Origin: Dietzia aurantiaca
GTDB lineage: Bacteria > Actinomycetota > Actinomycetes > Mycobacteriales > Mycobacteriaceae
DNA length: 64,000 nt
Assembly (NCBI RefSeq): GCF_021033825.1
Contig: NZ_JAIFXZ010000012.1
Location: 62,001 to 126,000 of the forward strand
Reading direction: 5' to 3'
Both the position numbers and the translations under genes were made by a program. Shown here piece after piece: positions 16,240 through 25,821 of this stretch. The notes beneath the pieces were generated by a model. The model was not told the origin of the DNA, did not search any database, and saw only the letters and a program-made list of their open reading frames with translations. Numbering within the stretch: the first letter of the stretch is position 1; each line of letters begins with the position of its first letter.

Positions 16240-16937
16240 ACACCCACGCCACCAGCCCCGCCGGCGAACGGCCGCTGAACCTCGTCGTCGTCGCCGCGGG
16301 AACCTCGGTGCCCTCCAGCACCAGGATGCTCGCCGACCAGCTCACCAAGGCCACACGTGACGCGCTGGCGCGGCACGGCCAGGACGTCCACGTGACGGTC
16401 CTGGAGGTGCGGGAGCTCGCGCACGAGATCGTCGACGCCACCTTCACGCGGTTCCCCGGCGACAAACTCAAGGTCGCAGTGGAGGAGATCGGACGCGCCG
16501 ACGGCGTGATCGCGGTGACGCCGACCTACAACCAGTCGTACTCGGGCCTGTTCAAGGCACTGTTCGACGTGATCGAACCGGGCACCCTCACCGGCGTCCC
16601 CGTGGCGCTCGGCGCGACCGGCGGCACCGCACGACACTCGCTGGCGATCGACTACGCGCTGCGGCCGATGTTCGCCTACCTCAAGGCCGACGTCGTGCCC
16701 ACCACGGTGTTCGCCGCGAGCGAGGACTTCGGCGCGGTCACCACCGCCGCCGACGAGAACTCACTGGCCTCGCGGACGGCGCGCGTCGGAACCGAGTTGG
16801 GTGACTACATGTTGCGCTTCGCCGGCGTGACAGCCGGCGCCGTGGCACCCACCCGCGCCGACGCGGGTCGGGGACGAAGGACCGACGACGACGAGTTCGG
16901 CGACTTCGTGCCCATGGGAGATCTGTTGGGTCGCTGA
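16236..16937 (+). CDS. NAD(P)H-dependent FMN reductase, CE1759-like
   Basis: 233 residues with a flavodoxin-like fold: LVVVAAGTSVPSSTRMLAD at the N-terminus (phosphate-binding loop), VIAVTPTYNQSYSGLFKALFD (flavin contact) and LGATGGTARHSLAIDYALRPMFAYL. GTG start overlaps the LLM gene stop (GTGA). It should supply reduced FMN to the partner monooxygenase. The charged C-terminal tail after residue 205 is variable in the family. Confidence 0.9.
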   Translation: MNTHATSPAGERPLNLVVVAAGTSVPSSTRMLADQLTKATRDALARHGQDVHVTVLEVRELAHEIVDATFTRFPGDKLKVAVEEIGRADGVIAVTPTYNQSYSGLFKALFDVIEPGTLTGVPVALGATGGTARHSLAIDYALRPMFAYLKADVVPTTVFAASEDFGAVTTAADENSLASRTARVGTELGDYMLRFAGVTAGAVAPTRADAGRGRRTDDDEFGDFVPMGDLLGR

Positions 16938-16942
16938 TCAGC

Positions 16943-18043
16943 TCAGCCGAGGCCGGGCTGCATCGCCGCGTGCGCGAGGATCGGATCGCCGGGACCGATG
17001 TCGAATGTGCACTCGTCCGGGCGCGGATCGGGGACGAACGCCCACAACATCGCGCCCGCGGCGCCGACGGTCCGATACCCGTCCAGACGCGCGGCCAACC
17101 GGTCGGCCCGCCCGTCGAGCGGGTTGCAGCTGCCCGCGCGTAGCCCGACCTCGGCCACCAGGACCGGGGCGTCGACCTCGTCGAGACGCTGCGGCAGCCA
17201 GGCGGCGTCGTCGTAGTCGTGGTACTGGAGCACGTCGACGAACGGCGAGTCGGCGAGCAGCGTGTACCCGTCGCCGGCGATGCCGCACTGGTCGCCGCCG
17301 ATCACGCCGGCGGTGATGAGCCGACCCGGATCCTGTCCACGGATCACCCGGCCCACCTCGTCGGTCCACTCACGGAGGACCCGGTCGGAATCCGCGGGGC
17401 AGGTACGTGCGGCGAGCGAGCAGTCGTCGCCGCTACAGACCGACGGCTCCGGCTCCCCCACCGGCTCCCAGGCCGCGATCACCGGCGATCCGGACCAGCG
17501 CCCCACGGCTGCGGCCACCCAGTCGCGGTGGCTCAGCGGAAGCGCGCCCGGCCGGGTCCACCCGCCGAGGTACCAGTCCCGCTGTTTGAACACCTCGTCG
17601 TCACACGCCCCGTCCTGGCCGGCGAGTACCGGCAGGATCATCTGGTCGTGGCGCTCGGCGGCGGCCACGACCCGGTCGATGGTGGTGAAGTCCAACTCAC
17701 CCGTGTGTTTGTTGACCGCAAGGTTCTGGAAGGCGTTGAAGCGGGTCAGGGACCGGTCCGGCAGCGCAGAAAAGTAGGCGTCCAGGTCGACCTCGGCACC
17801 ACATCCCGCGTTGATACCCCAGTCGGTGGCCAGCTGGTAGGCGTTGAGCCCGGTCGGCCACCACGGCCGCCCGTCCAGGAACAGGACCGAACCCACGGCC
17901 GTCGCGCGGGGGGCCGCCCGGGGCTCGCCCCGCGGCGGCTGCGGCGGCGCGCACGACGACCCCGACAACACCGCCGCCAGAGCGGCGAGCAACCCCACCG
18001 TCCCGGCGCGGCGGGCGGCCGACCACACGGCGGTACGCCTCAC
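16943..18043 (-). CDS. Secreted GH5-like glycoside hydrolase (polysaccharide operon)
   Basis: About 366 residues. An N-terminal signal (TVGLLAALAAVLSGSSC) ends in a possible lipobox Cys. The rest looks like a TIM-barrel glycosidase of the GH5/mannanase type: LFLDGRPWWPTGLNAYQLA, VIAAWEPVGEPEPS (candidate acid/base Glu), VDVLQYHDYDD and APVLVAEVGLRAG (candidate nucleophile Glu). GTG 18043 overlaps the upstream stop (GTGA); ATG 18061 is also in frame. As last gene of the BcsB/GT2 operon it may trim or release the glycan, as BcsZ does in cellulose operons. Specificity not known. Confidence 0.72.
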   Translation of the reverse strand: MRRTAVWSAARRAGTVGLLAALAAVLSGSSCAPPQPPRGEPRAAPRATAVGSVLFLDGRPWWPTGLNAYQLATDWGINAGCGAEVDLDAYFSALPDRSLTRFNAFQNLAVNKHTGELDFTTIDRVVAAAERHDQMILPVLAGQDGACDDEVFKQRDWYLGGWTRPGALPLSHRDWVAAAVGRWSGSPVIAAWEPVGEPEPSVCSGDDCSLAARTCPADSDRVLREWTDEVGRVIRGQDPGRLITAGVIGGDQCGIAGDGYTLLADSPFVDVLQYHDYDDAAWLPQRLDEVDAPVLVAEVGLRAGSCNPLDGRADRLAARLDGYRTVGAAGAMLWAFVPDPRPDECTFDIGPGDPILAHAAMQPGLG

Positions 18044-19689
18044 GATCCGACCACCCGCCACAGGCGCCAGGTAGGCCTGTCGTGTCCGGAGTTGACGACC
18101 TCCGCCTCCAGCGACGCGAAGCCTGAGCCGTTTTCGTAGATCGTCGGGTAGCGCAGGTTGAGTGCGTCGGCGGCGCCGCGCCCCTCGTCGGGGACGGTGA
18201 GCAGGTACTCGATGCCGTGGGCGCCCGGATCGTTGAGGGCGGTGACGAAGTCCCGGTCCGAGGGGATGACGTACGTCTGCGGGTGGCTGGTGGAAGCGAT
18301 GATCGGGAACCCCTGCATGGTGTCCAGGATGACCGATCCGTCATCCAGGCCGAGCGAATCGAGATACTCGGCGATGCGACGCTCGGTGTCGAACGAGGCG
18401 ATGATCGCCTCCTGTTCGCGGCGGAGCTCGGGGTCCGAGTATCCGAGCCGGGGCAGGATCGCGGCGTGGAGGGCGTGTTGTTCCTGGGAGAGCTCCGGGG
18501 AGAGCATCGCCGCAGCGGAGACGGGGAGACCGGCGACGACGGCGAGGACCGCGATGGCCGACACCGGGGCCGTCCACCGGGAGGGGTCGTCCGCGCGGTC
18601 GACGGGTCGTGGGCCGGGCCGCCGGGCCCGCATCCGGCCGTGTCGGGGCGCGAGGAACACCGCGCACAGCACGAGCAGAGGCACCGCGATGATGTAGAAC
18701 CGCAGGAACGGGAACGTCAGTCCCCGCAGGTAGGCGAGGGTGGCGAACGCCAGGACGGCCAGCGGGAGCAGCAGGGCGAGCGGCTCCGGATCGCGTCGGC
18801 GCGCGGCGAGGGTCACGCAGACCACGCCCACCAGGGCCAGAGCCGGCGCCGTCACGATGATCTCGGCCGCGGAGAACGCGATCGCTTCGAGTCCGCCCGC
18901 CGAGCCGCCGCCGGATTGCTCGAGAATCGCCGCATTGCCGTAGCGGGAGGAGAACTGGGCCAGCGCGCTGCCGGTGATGAGCCAGCTGGTGGCCGACCAC
19001 ACCACAAACGCCAGCACGGTGGGCGCCGCCACGAGGAGGCCGTCGAGCACCGCCACCGCACCGCGCCGGCTGCGGTACCACGCGACGGCAGCCACGAGCA
19101 GCGTGGCCGTGCCCGTGGCGGCGAGGGCGTCGTAACGGGTCAGGTAGGCCAGGCCGAGGGCGAGGCCCGCGACGATGAGGTCGTGCACGTCGTCGGTGGT
19201 CATCCACCGGACCAGTCGACGTACCGCCCACACGACGAAGAACACGAACAGCGCCTCGCTCATCCCGTTCGCCCCGTAGTAGATGATCATCGGGTGCAGG
19301 GCGAAGGCCGCCGTGAGCAGCCACGTCATCCAGGCGGGGCAGCGGCGCTCACGGGCGATGGCTTGGACCTGCACTACCGCCCCCGCCATTGCCGGTGCGC
19401 TCACGGCGATCGAGGTGAGACCCCAGCGGGTGAGCTGCGGGAACCACTCGGACAGCCACACCAGCGGGAGCTGAGCCAGCGCGGTGAGCGGGGTGAAGAT
19501 GAACCCGATCGCGGCCAGGTGTGGGTCGCGGGAGAGCAGCGCGGCGCGGGTGTCCGCGACGCGGCTCAGCGCGTCGCCCTGCAGGTAGCCCACGCCCAGC
19601 GCGAGGTACAGGCCGACGGCGAGATAGCCCGCGGCTGCGAGCAGGAACAGCGGCGTGGCGCGCGGGATGTGCAGGGAACGCGACCTCAT
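18040..19689 (-). CDS. GT-C type membrane glycosyltransferase (GT39/ArnT-like)
   Basis: 549 residues with about ten membrane helices and a soluble C-terminal part. Features fit polyprenyl-phosphate-sugar-dependent GT-C enzymes: GVGYLQGDALSRVADTRAALLSRDPHLAAIGF in the first extracytoplasmic loop (an acidic catalytic residue is expected there), ALHPMIIYYGANGMSEALFVFF and GLAYLTRYDALAA. The C-terminal SVILDTMQGFPIIAST region is soluble. It overlaps the GT2 gene and the GH5-like gene by 4 bp each. It may add side sugars to the operon's glycan outside the membrane. Confidence 0.8.
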   Translation of the reverse strand: MRSRSLHIPRATPLFLLAAAGYLAVGLYLALGVGYLQGDALSRVADTRAALLSRDPHLAAIGFIFTPLTALAQLPLVWLSEWFPQLTRWGLTSIAVSAPAMAGAVVQVQAIARERRCPAWMTWLLTAAFALHPMIIYYGANGMSEALFVFFVVWAVRRLVRWMTTDDVHDLIVAGLALGLAYLTRYDALAATGTATLLVAAVAWYRSRRGAVAVLDGLLVAAPTVLAFVVWSATSWLITGSALAQFSSRYGNAAILEQSGGGSAGGLEAIAFSAAEIIVTAPALALVGVVCVTLAARRRDPEPLALLLPLAVLAFATLAYLRGLTFPFLRFYIIAVPLLVLCAVFLAPRHGRMRARRPGPRPVDRADDPSRWTAPVSAIAVLAVVAGLPVSAAAMLSPELSQEQHALHAAILPRLGYSDPELRREQEAIIASFDTERRIAEYLDSLGLDDGSVILDTMQGFPIIASTSHPQTYVIPSDRDFVTALNDPGAHGIEYLLTVPDEGRGAADALNLRYPTIYENGSGFASLEAEVVNSGHDRPTWRLWRVVGS

Positions 19690-21125
19690 GACGCCAACCC
19701 GTGGACGGTCTTCTCCCAGTAGGAGGGGTTGGCGAACAGTTGGTAGGTGCCCTTGATGGCAGCGACCGACATGAGCAGCCAGTACAGCGGCACGGTAAGA
19801 CAGGCCCACCACAGTCGCGGGTTCTCGGTCTCCCGGACGGCGACGAGGTTCGAGTACAGGATCGTGGCGTTGCCGAGCACCAGGCAGACCAGCGCCGGGA
19901 AGTAGACGTACGCCGGGAACACCTGGGCGACGAGAGCGGGCTGGCCGAGGATCCACGACAGGGTCACCAGCCAGAACACCATGTTCAGGCAGGCGATCAC
20001 CGGCGTGCCGGCGAGCAACGTGGTGAATCGGAACATGCCCACCGTGCCGAGGGTCCGCCACAGCGCGACCGGCCGGCGCATGTGCACCAGCCACGTCTGC
20101 AGGTACCCCTTGTACCAGCGGGAACGCTGCCGGATCCAGTTGATGGGGTCGGGGTTGGCCTCCTCGAGAGTGGTGGAGTCGAGCACGGCCGTGCGATAGC
20201 CGCGGGCGGCGATCCGCACGCCCAGGTCGGCGTCCTCGGTGACGTTGTGCGGATCCCACGCCCCGATCTCCGAGAGCACGTCGGCGCGGATGTGGTTAGA
20301 GGTGCCGCCGAGCGGGATCGGTGAGTCCGACCGCATCAGGCCGGGCAGCAGGAAGTTGAACCACAGTGCGTAGTCGGCGGTGAACCAGGCGGCGAGCATG
20401 TTCTGCGACCCGTTGTGGAAGGCCAGCTTGGCCTGCACGCAGGCCACGTCGTGGTCGAGATCGGCCAGTGCCGCTACGACCCGGCGCAGTTGGAGCGGGT
20501 CGGGCCGGTCCTCGGCGTCGAAGATCGTGATGATCTCGCCCGTCGCGTAGTGCAGGGCGTAGTTGCACGCCTTGGGCTTGGTGCGCGGTTGGGCGGGCGG
20601 GATCCGCAGGATCGTGCACACCTCGCCCAGACCGGCGGCCTCGGCGGCGTCGATCGTCACCTCGTCGTCGGCCTCGAGCAGGAGGAGCACCTCGAGCTTG
20701 TCGGCCGGGTAGTCGATCGCGTCCATCGCGCCGATGAGGTCGCCGATCACCTCCGGCTCGTTGTAGGCCGGCACGAGCACCGTGTAGCGGGGCAGGTCCG
20801 CGTCCGGCACCGAGCGGGCCCGGTCATCCGGGATCGTCATGATCGCGTCGCGCGCCAGCCCGCGGGAGAGCAGGAGGACCCGGTCGGCGAGTGTGACGAG
20901 GTAGGCGACCGTGCACAACGCGGTGAGGATGATGAGCGTGCCGGTGGTCGCCGCCACCAGCGCGACGACCAGGACGACGACGGCCACGGCGCCCACCCAC
21001 TTCTGCCAGGGCACGAACGGCACCGCCGCCGAGGCCAGCGGATCGCGCTCCCGGAGCCCGTGTACGGAGTCGTGCAGGGCCGCGTCGCTCCGGGCCTGCT
21101 CATCCGGGGCCGGGGCCGGGATCAC
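19686..21125 (-). CDS. Processive family-2 glycosyltransferase, BcsA-like, without PilZ domain
   Basis: About 479 residues. Two N-terminal membrane segments, a cytoplasmic GT2 domain and about four C-terminal membrane segments. The processive-synthase motifs are complete: PAYNEPEV, LLLEADD, IFDAEDRPDP (DxD), VTEDADLG (TED) and QRSRWYKG (QxxRW), with PLGGTSNHIR at the acceptor site. No PilZ domain follows, so c-di-GMP control as in BcsA is not expected. GTG 21125 overlaps the upstream stop; GTG 21137 has a better-placed GGAGG and is possible. With a BcsB-like partner it is probably the chain-elongating synthase of an exported beta-glycan. Confidence 0.88.
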   Translation of the reverse strand: MIPAPAPDEQARSDAALHDSVHGLRERDPLASAAVPFVPWQKWVGAVAVVVLVVALVAATTGTLIILTALCTVAYLVTLADRVLLLSRGLARDAIMTIPDDRARSVPDADLPRYTVLVPAYNEPEVIGDLIGAMDAIDYPADKLEVLLLLEADDEVTIDAAEAAGLGEVCTILRIPPAQPRTKPKACNYALHYATGEIITIFDAEDRPDPLQLRRVVAALADLDHDVACVQAKLAFHNGSQNMLAAWFTADYALWFNFLLPGLMRSDSPIPLGGTSNHIRADVLSEIGAWDPHNVTEDADLGVRIAARGYRTAVLDSTTLEEANPDPINWIRQRSRWYKGYLQTWLVHMRRPVALWRTLGTVGMFRFTTLLAGTPVIACLNMVFWLVTLSWILGQPALVAQVFPAYVYFPALVCLVLGNATILYSNLVAVRETENPRLWWACLTVPLYWLLMSVAAIKGTYQLFANPSYWEKTVHGLAS

Positions 21126-22420
21126 TGCGTCTGCCACTGTGCCTCCACCAGGTTGGTGCCGAGTTCCGTGAGCATCGCGAGATCCTTGTCCTGGGGGCCG
21201 CTGGCGGTGACCGACGCCGATCCGCGCAGCAGCAGGGACAGCATCCGCCCGAACGTCGAACCGGCCACGTGGACGGTCTCGGGGAACTCCGCGTCGTACT
21301 CGTGGTCGTCCACGGTGAGGACCGAGACCCGTTGGACGTGGTCGGACGAACGGGTCCAGGTGAACGTCAGCAGGCTCCAGGTGAGGAGCCGGTCGTCGTC
21401 GACCACCGTGCGGTACCGGCCGGTGATCCCGTGGCCCAGGTCGACGGGCTCCGGGTCCCCCACTCGAGCGTTGGTCAGGTCGTAGGTCATCTCCAGCGGG
21501 TAGACGTCGAGCTGTCCGGGATCGGACACGGTGAGGGTCTGCACCACCGCCTGTCGGGGCCGCATCAGCTGGTCCCAGTCGGCGCGCGGGGCATCGGCGC
21601 GCAGCAGCTGGCGGTAGAGGGTCGCGGACGGGCCGAACATGCGCGGCGCCCACTGGAAGTCCTGCACCGACCGTTCGGTCCACCCGGCGGGGACGTTCTG
21701 CCCGGGCCCGGCGGGGCCGGACGGCCCGTGGCCGAGTCGGGTCTCCGCGCCGCCCGGCAGTGGGGCGAGCCACAGGGCCACGCCGACCACGAGCAGCAGT
21801 GGGACGCTACGCCAGGCCTGGCGGGCGGTGACCGCGGGCCCGGCCCACTGCACGCGGGCGGACGGTCGACCCCGCCGGACGCCGCGGACGATGACGACGA
21901 CCGGGCCGGCGAACACGACTGTGGCCACCACCGCGGCCTCCGCCCACGGCCCACCGCCGAGGAGGTACATGACCAGACGCATCGCACCCGGAGAGGCCAC
22001 CGCCAGAACGAGCCACGTCGCCCAGAAGCGGCCTGTGCGGCGGAGTCCGAAGGCGAAGATGCAGCAGCCCAGCAGATACGCCCACGCCGCCATCACGTCG
22101 ACATGCAGCAGCACGTACGCACCGGCGTAACGCGGGACGAGCAGCCACTGACTCATCAGGGCGATGAGGAGGACGACCGTGCCGACGATCGCATCGCTCT
22201 GGCGGTCGTGGATCGGCAGCTCGGGTCGGCGACGCCACGCGAGCGCGCTCACGGTGAGCAGCCCGCCGAGCGGTGGGGCTAACACCACCGCGCTGCCCGC
22301 CCCCACGGCGGTCTCGTCTGCGACCCGCCCCCAGGTCGACCAGAACGCGAGAACGACGAGCGTCAGGAGAAGAACTCCCCGCGCGGTGGACTCGGCGACC
22401 GCGGAGGTGCGCGGCGTCAC
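21122..22420 (-). CDS. Polytopic membrane protein of the polysaccharide operon, unknown family
   Basis: 432 residues. About seven membrane helices in residues 15-220, then an extracytoplasmic domain of about 200 residues (PAGWTERSVQDFQWAPRMFG, LDVYPLEMTYDLTNARVG, RLLTWSLLTFTWTR). I do not recognise the family. The topology and the C-terminal domain recall exosortase proteins with an EpsI-like tail, but the Cys/Arg/His catalytic set cannot be placed with confidence. GTG start overlaps the BcsB-like stop (GTGA) and its own stop overlaps the GT2 gene. A role in export or maturation of the glycan is inferred from position. Confidence 0.65.
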   Translation of the reverse strand: MTPRTSAVAESTARGVLLLTLVVLAFWSTWGRVADETAVGAGSAVVLAPPLGGLLTVSALAWRRRPELPIHDRQSDAIVGTVVLLIALMSQWLLVPRYAGAYVLLHVDVMAAWAYLLGCCIFAFGLRRTGRFWATWLVLAVASPGAMRLVMYLLGGGPWAEAAVVATVVFAGPVVVIVRGVRRGRPSARVQWAGPAVTARQAWRSVPLLLVVGVALWLAPLPGGAETRLGHGPSGPAGPGQNVPAGWTERSVQDFQWAPRMFGPSATLYRQLLRADAPRADWDQLMRPRQAVVQTLTVSDPGQLDVYPLEMTYDLTNARVGDPEPVDLGHGITGRYRTVVDDDRLLTWSLLTFTWTRSSDHVQRVSVLTVDDHEYDAEFPETVHVAGSTFGRMLSLLLRGSASVTASGPQDKDLAMLTELGTNLVEAQWQTQ

Positions 22421-24339
22421 GGCCGGCGGCGGGAGCGGCCGCGACCGGTCGCCAGCCAGGCGATCCCGGCGAGCGCGATCCCGGCGACCGCGGCCACCGA
22501 CCCGACGATCAGCGCGGTCCGCACCGTTGCCGACCCGCTGTCCTCGTCGGCGCCGACCGTACCGGTGGCCTCAGCGGTCGACAGCTGGATCGGCTCCCTG
22601 CCCGGGGCGGTGAACAGGACGTCACCGCGCAGTCCGGCCCAACGGTCCGGATCGGCCGACAGCCACTCGAGGGTGCGGTCGAGCTCGCCGGACCCCGACG
22701 AGGTCGAGGCGACCAGGATGGCGCGGTCGGCGTCCTCCACCACCTGAAGGGACGCGAAATCGATGTCCTCGGAGAACTGCATGGTCGCCGACTCACCGTT
22801 TTCGGTGCCCACCACCTCGAGTGTGCGGCCGCCGGTCAACTCCAGTGGCAGCGGCAGTCCGTCCGCGGCGCCGTCGGAGGACACCAGCAGCCCCGGTGCC
22901 TCGCCTTCGGTGAGCTTCTCGACTGTCACCCACTCCGGTCGCAGCAGACTGGCCGAGAGCGCCTGCAGCTCCGCCAGGATGGTTATCGCCCGCCGGGTGT
23001 CGTCGAGTGACGCGGAGCCGGTGGCCACCTGCACCCGCGGCATCATCGCCTGGGGCATCGAGTCGAAGCCGCGGGGCGCCGGCGAACCGGATTCGCCGAT
23101 CCGGAGGACGGAATCTCCGGAGACGACCATGCTCAGCGGCTGCACGACCCCGCACGCGGCGCCGGCGCCGGAGGTCTGCAGCGACACGGAGACGTCGGTG
23201 TAGCGGCCCAGGACGCCAGCCGGGACGACGACCGTCCGGTCGATCAGCCCGGACTGGTCCGCCACCCACGAGTCGATCACCGTGCCGCCCGCGTCCACCA
23301 CCACCAGCCCGCTGCGCTCGGACGGCGGCGGGGAGTACACACCCGACAGTTCGAGGGTGACGTCGCCCGCGACCGTCGCCAGACGCGTCTGGTCGAGCCC
23401 GAACGTCGCGGTCACCGTCCCCACTCCTCGGGAGGAGACCGGGCCGGTTCCCAACTCGTCCAGCGTCGCCGCGGTGATCAGCGCCCGCGGCGCCGGTAGG
23501 TTCGACTCGACGGTGACGGAATCGGTGATCGCCAGATCCCGCAGGTCCGACGACACCGACCGCGCCTGGTGGGCCAGGGTGCTGGCGTCGCCGACGATCT
23601 CGACAGTGGGCACCGGGGCGTCGACCAGCGTGATCCGGGTCTGCGGGTCCTCCCGCATCTCCACCCGCCGGGTGAACGGGGAGGCGGACGTGGCCCGGAC
23701 GCCGTCGGCGGGCAGGACCGCCACCTCGAGATCGCGGGGGCCGAACCGGGCCGACGCGGCGAGCGCCAGCTCAGCGGCCGCCTCCGACTCGACCGTGCTC
23801 GGATTGGTGGGCAGGTAGATCTCGAGCCGTTCCAACACCGGCGGGATGAAATCCGCCAGAACGCGCGGTACCTCGGGCTCGCCGTCGAAGATCACCTCGC
23901 TGTCACGCAGCTCCAACGATCGCTCGGTCCAGTCCGGGCACGCCTCGCCCTTGGAGGTGAGCACAGTCCGCAGCGTCACGTCGGCCACGCCGTCGCGTAC
24001 GCGGGCCCGGTCGAGCGGGATCTCGACGGGCATGAATTCGCTGGCGCCGTCGACGGCGAGTCGGGCCAACAGCAGATCCCCTGACCACGCCTCGAGGTGG
24101 CCGCTGTCCAGGTCGACGGGCGTCTGTACCGTGCCGGCCAACGTCTGCGGGGTCAGCCCTTTCGGCACCGGGATCGGGAAGGCGACCTCGTCGGTGCGCT
24201 CGCGGAACCCGATCTCGTCCGCCATCCCCAGCGGGGTCGCCCCGATGACAGTGCGCGCACCGGCGGGCGCCGGAAAGGCGAGCGCGATGACAAGCAGGCC
24301 TGCGGACACACGACCGAGAGGTGCTAAACCGGTTTTCAC
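22417..24339 (-). CDS. BcsB-like periplasmic/cell-surface subunit of a glycan synthase
   Basis: About 640 residues. Signal peptide (VSAGLLVIALAFPAPAGA), a long beta-rich extracytoplasmic region with carbohydrate-binding-like and flavodoxin-like repeats (LEIYLPTNPSTVESEAAAELALAA, PTVEIVGDAST, LTGGRTLEVVG), and one C-terminal membrane helix (ALIVGSVAAVAGIALAGIAWLATG). This layout is that of BcsB, which guides the nascent glucan outside the membrane. GTG 24339 is the chosen start; an upstream ATG at 24408 is in frame but lacks a ribosome site. First gene of a five-gene operon with 4-bp overlaps. Confidence 0.75.
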   Translation of the reverse strand: MKTGLAPLGRVSAGLLVIALAFPAPAGARTVIGATPLGMADEIGFRERTDEVAFPIPVPKGLTPQTLAGTVQTPVDLDSGHLEAWSGDLLLARLAVDGASEFMPVEIPLDRARVRDGVADVTLRTVLTSKGEACPDWTERSLELRDSEVIFDGEPEVPRVLADFIPPVLERLEIYLPTNPSTVESEAAAELALAASARFGPRDLEVAVLPADGVRATSASPFTRRVEMREDPQTRITLVDAPVPTVEIVGDASTLAHQARSVSSDLRDLAITDSVTVESNLPAPRALITAATLDELGTGPVSSRGVGTVTATFGLDQTRLATVAGDVTLELSGVYSPPPSERSGLVVVDAGGTVIDSWVADQSGLIDRTVVVPAGVLGRYTDVSVSLQTSGAGAACGVVQPLSMVVSGDSVLRIGESGSPAPRGFDSMPQAMMPRVQVATGSASLDDTRRAITILAELQALSASLLRPEWVTVEKLTEGEAPGLLVSSDGAADGLPLPLELTGGRTLEVVGTENGESATMQFSEDIDFASLQVVEDADRAILVASTSSGSGELDRTLEWLSADPDRWAGLRGDVLFTAPGREPIQLSTAEATGTVGADEDSGSATVRTALIVGSVAAVAGIALAGIAWLATGRGRSRRRP

Positions 24340-24464
24340 GTGATGAGACGCTACCGCTGAACACCGGTGATCAGGAATCAGACTCCGCCCATTGGCCAGG
24401 CGGGGCACCCGTCAGCGGGTGGTCGCTCATATGCCGAGCGGGTCCCGGCTCACGGTGACGGAGC

Positions 24465-24788
24465 TCAGCGGAGGTCCGAAGCCCCGTCCGGGTCGTCGAT
24501 GGGAACCCCGGACCGGTCCGTGCCCTCGTCGGCGAGCTGATCCGGCTCCGGGTGCTCGGCGTCGAAGCTCTCCGGCAGACCCTTGATGTGCTTGTTCATG
24601 TTGCGGATCAACAGGATCGTGGCGATCAGCAGGAGCAGTACGATCGGGATGCCGATCGGCGATGCCTTACCGAACTCCGGTCCGAGCGGGTTGTCGTTGT
24701 ACCCGGGCGTGCCCGGCGACTGGTTCTGCGCCAGCACCATCGCCGACTCGTACGCCAGAATCTGGACGTCGGGCCCCAGGGTGATCAT
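24465..24788 (-). CDS. Small single-span membrane protein, Rv1083-like
   Basis: 107 residues with one membrane segment ([20 protein letters not shown]) followed by a basic then acidic tail. ATG overlaps the mca stop (ATGA). In M. tuberculosis a small conserved protein (Rv1083) also follows mca, so position and topology support equivalence. N-terminal [15 protein letters not shown] is extracytoplasmic if the positive-inside rule holds. Function unknown. Confidence 0.75.
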   Translation of the reverse strand: MITLGPDVQILAYESAMVLAQNQSPGTPGYNDNPLGPEFGKASPIGIPIVLLLLIATILLIRNMNKHIKGLPESFDAEHPEPDQLADEGTDRSGVPIDDPDGASDLR

Positions 24789-25708
24789 CGCGGGTCCTCA
24801 CTCGTGCTCGGTCCGACGGGCAGGTCGACGTGCGGGTCGACGCCCTCGAACAGGTCTGCCTCGTATTGTCCCTCACCGAGCTCCGGCGAGCCCACACGGC
24901 TGGCGGCCAGCTCGAACTCCTCGGTCGGCCAGACCCGCTGCTGCATCTCCACCGGGGCCGCGAAGAACCAGCCGTTGGGGTCGATCTGGGTGGCATGCGC
25001 CAACAGCGCCGAGTTGCGCTGTTCGAAGTAGCCCGCACACTCCACGCGCGTGGTGACCCGCTCCATGATGTCCGGACGGTCACCCCAGCGCGACAGGAAC
25101 TCCTCGAAGTGGCGGACCCCGTCGCGGGCGTACAACTCGTCGTCCAGCAGCTGCAGGCGGCTCTTGGGAAAGCCGTGTGTGTAGTAGACCTTGGCGATCG
25201 CCCACGGCTCGCCGGCTTCCGGATAGCGGGCGGGATCGGCGGCGGCCTCGTAGGCGGCCATCGACGCCGAATGCACCTTCAGATGATCCGGGTGGGGATA
25301 TCCACCGTTCTCGTCGTAGGTGATCATCACGTGCGGCCGGAACTCCCGGATCCTGCGGACCAGGGCCTCGGTCGCCTCGTCGTCGTCGACCAGGGCGAAA
25401 CATCCCTCGGGCAGCGGCGGCAGGGGGTCACCCTCGGGCAACCCCGAGTCCACGAACCCCAACCAATGCTGGTCGACGCCCAGGATGTCGGCCGCGCGCG
25501 CCATCTCGCGGCGCCGCACGGCGGGAAGGTCCGCGGTGATGTCCGGGCGGTCCATCGCCGGGTTGAGGATGTCGCCACGCTCACCCCCGGTGCAGGTCTC
25601 CACCAGGACACGGACACCCTCGGCCGCGTACCTGGCCATGGTCGCGGCCCCCTTGGACGCCTCGTCGTCGGGATGGGCGTGAACCGCCATCAGCCGGAGA
25701 CCGGCCAT
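24785..25708 (-). CDS. mca: Mycothiol S-conjugate amidase
   Basis: 307 residues, a zinc-dependent LmbE-like deacetylase. Metal-binding AHPDDE (residues 10-15) and the distal His in GYPHPDHL are present, with TCTGGERGD and the Mca-typical [20 protein letters not shown] segment that distinguishes it from MshB. Mca cleaves mycothiol S-conjugates of toxins to a mercapturic acid for export plus GlcN-Ins for recycling, in the cytoplasm. TAGAAT near 25755 on the minus strand is a plausible -10. It diverges from the DUF4307 gene and is coupled to the small membrane protein downstream. Confidence 0.96.
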   Translation of the reverse strand: MAGLRLMAVHAHPDDEASKGAATMARYAAEGVRVLVETCTGGERGDILNPAMDRPDITADLPAVRRREMARAADILGVDQHWLGFVDSGLPEGDPLPPLPEGCFALVDDDEATEALVRRIREFRPHVMITYDENGGYPHPDHLKVHSASMAAYEAAADPARYPEAGEPWAIAKVYYTHGFPKSRLQLLDDELYARDGVRHFEEFLSRWGDRPDIMERVTTRVECAGYFEQRNSALLAHATQIDPNGWFFAAPVEMQQRVWPTEEFELAASRVGSPELGEGQYEADLFEGVDPHVDLPVGPSTSEDPR

Positions 25709-25821
25709 CGTGGCACCTGCCGTTCTGTGCTCGCGCTAGTGTGACCGCCCCATTCTAGGGTCGTCCGCGCCGGAGATGCCCCCGGGCGGCCCCGCCGACC
25801 CGCCCCCGATACCCTGGGGGC

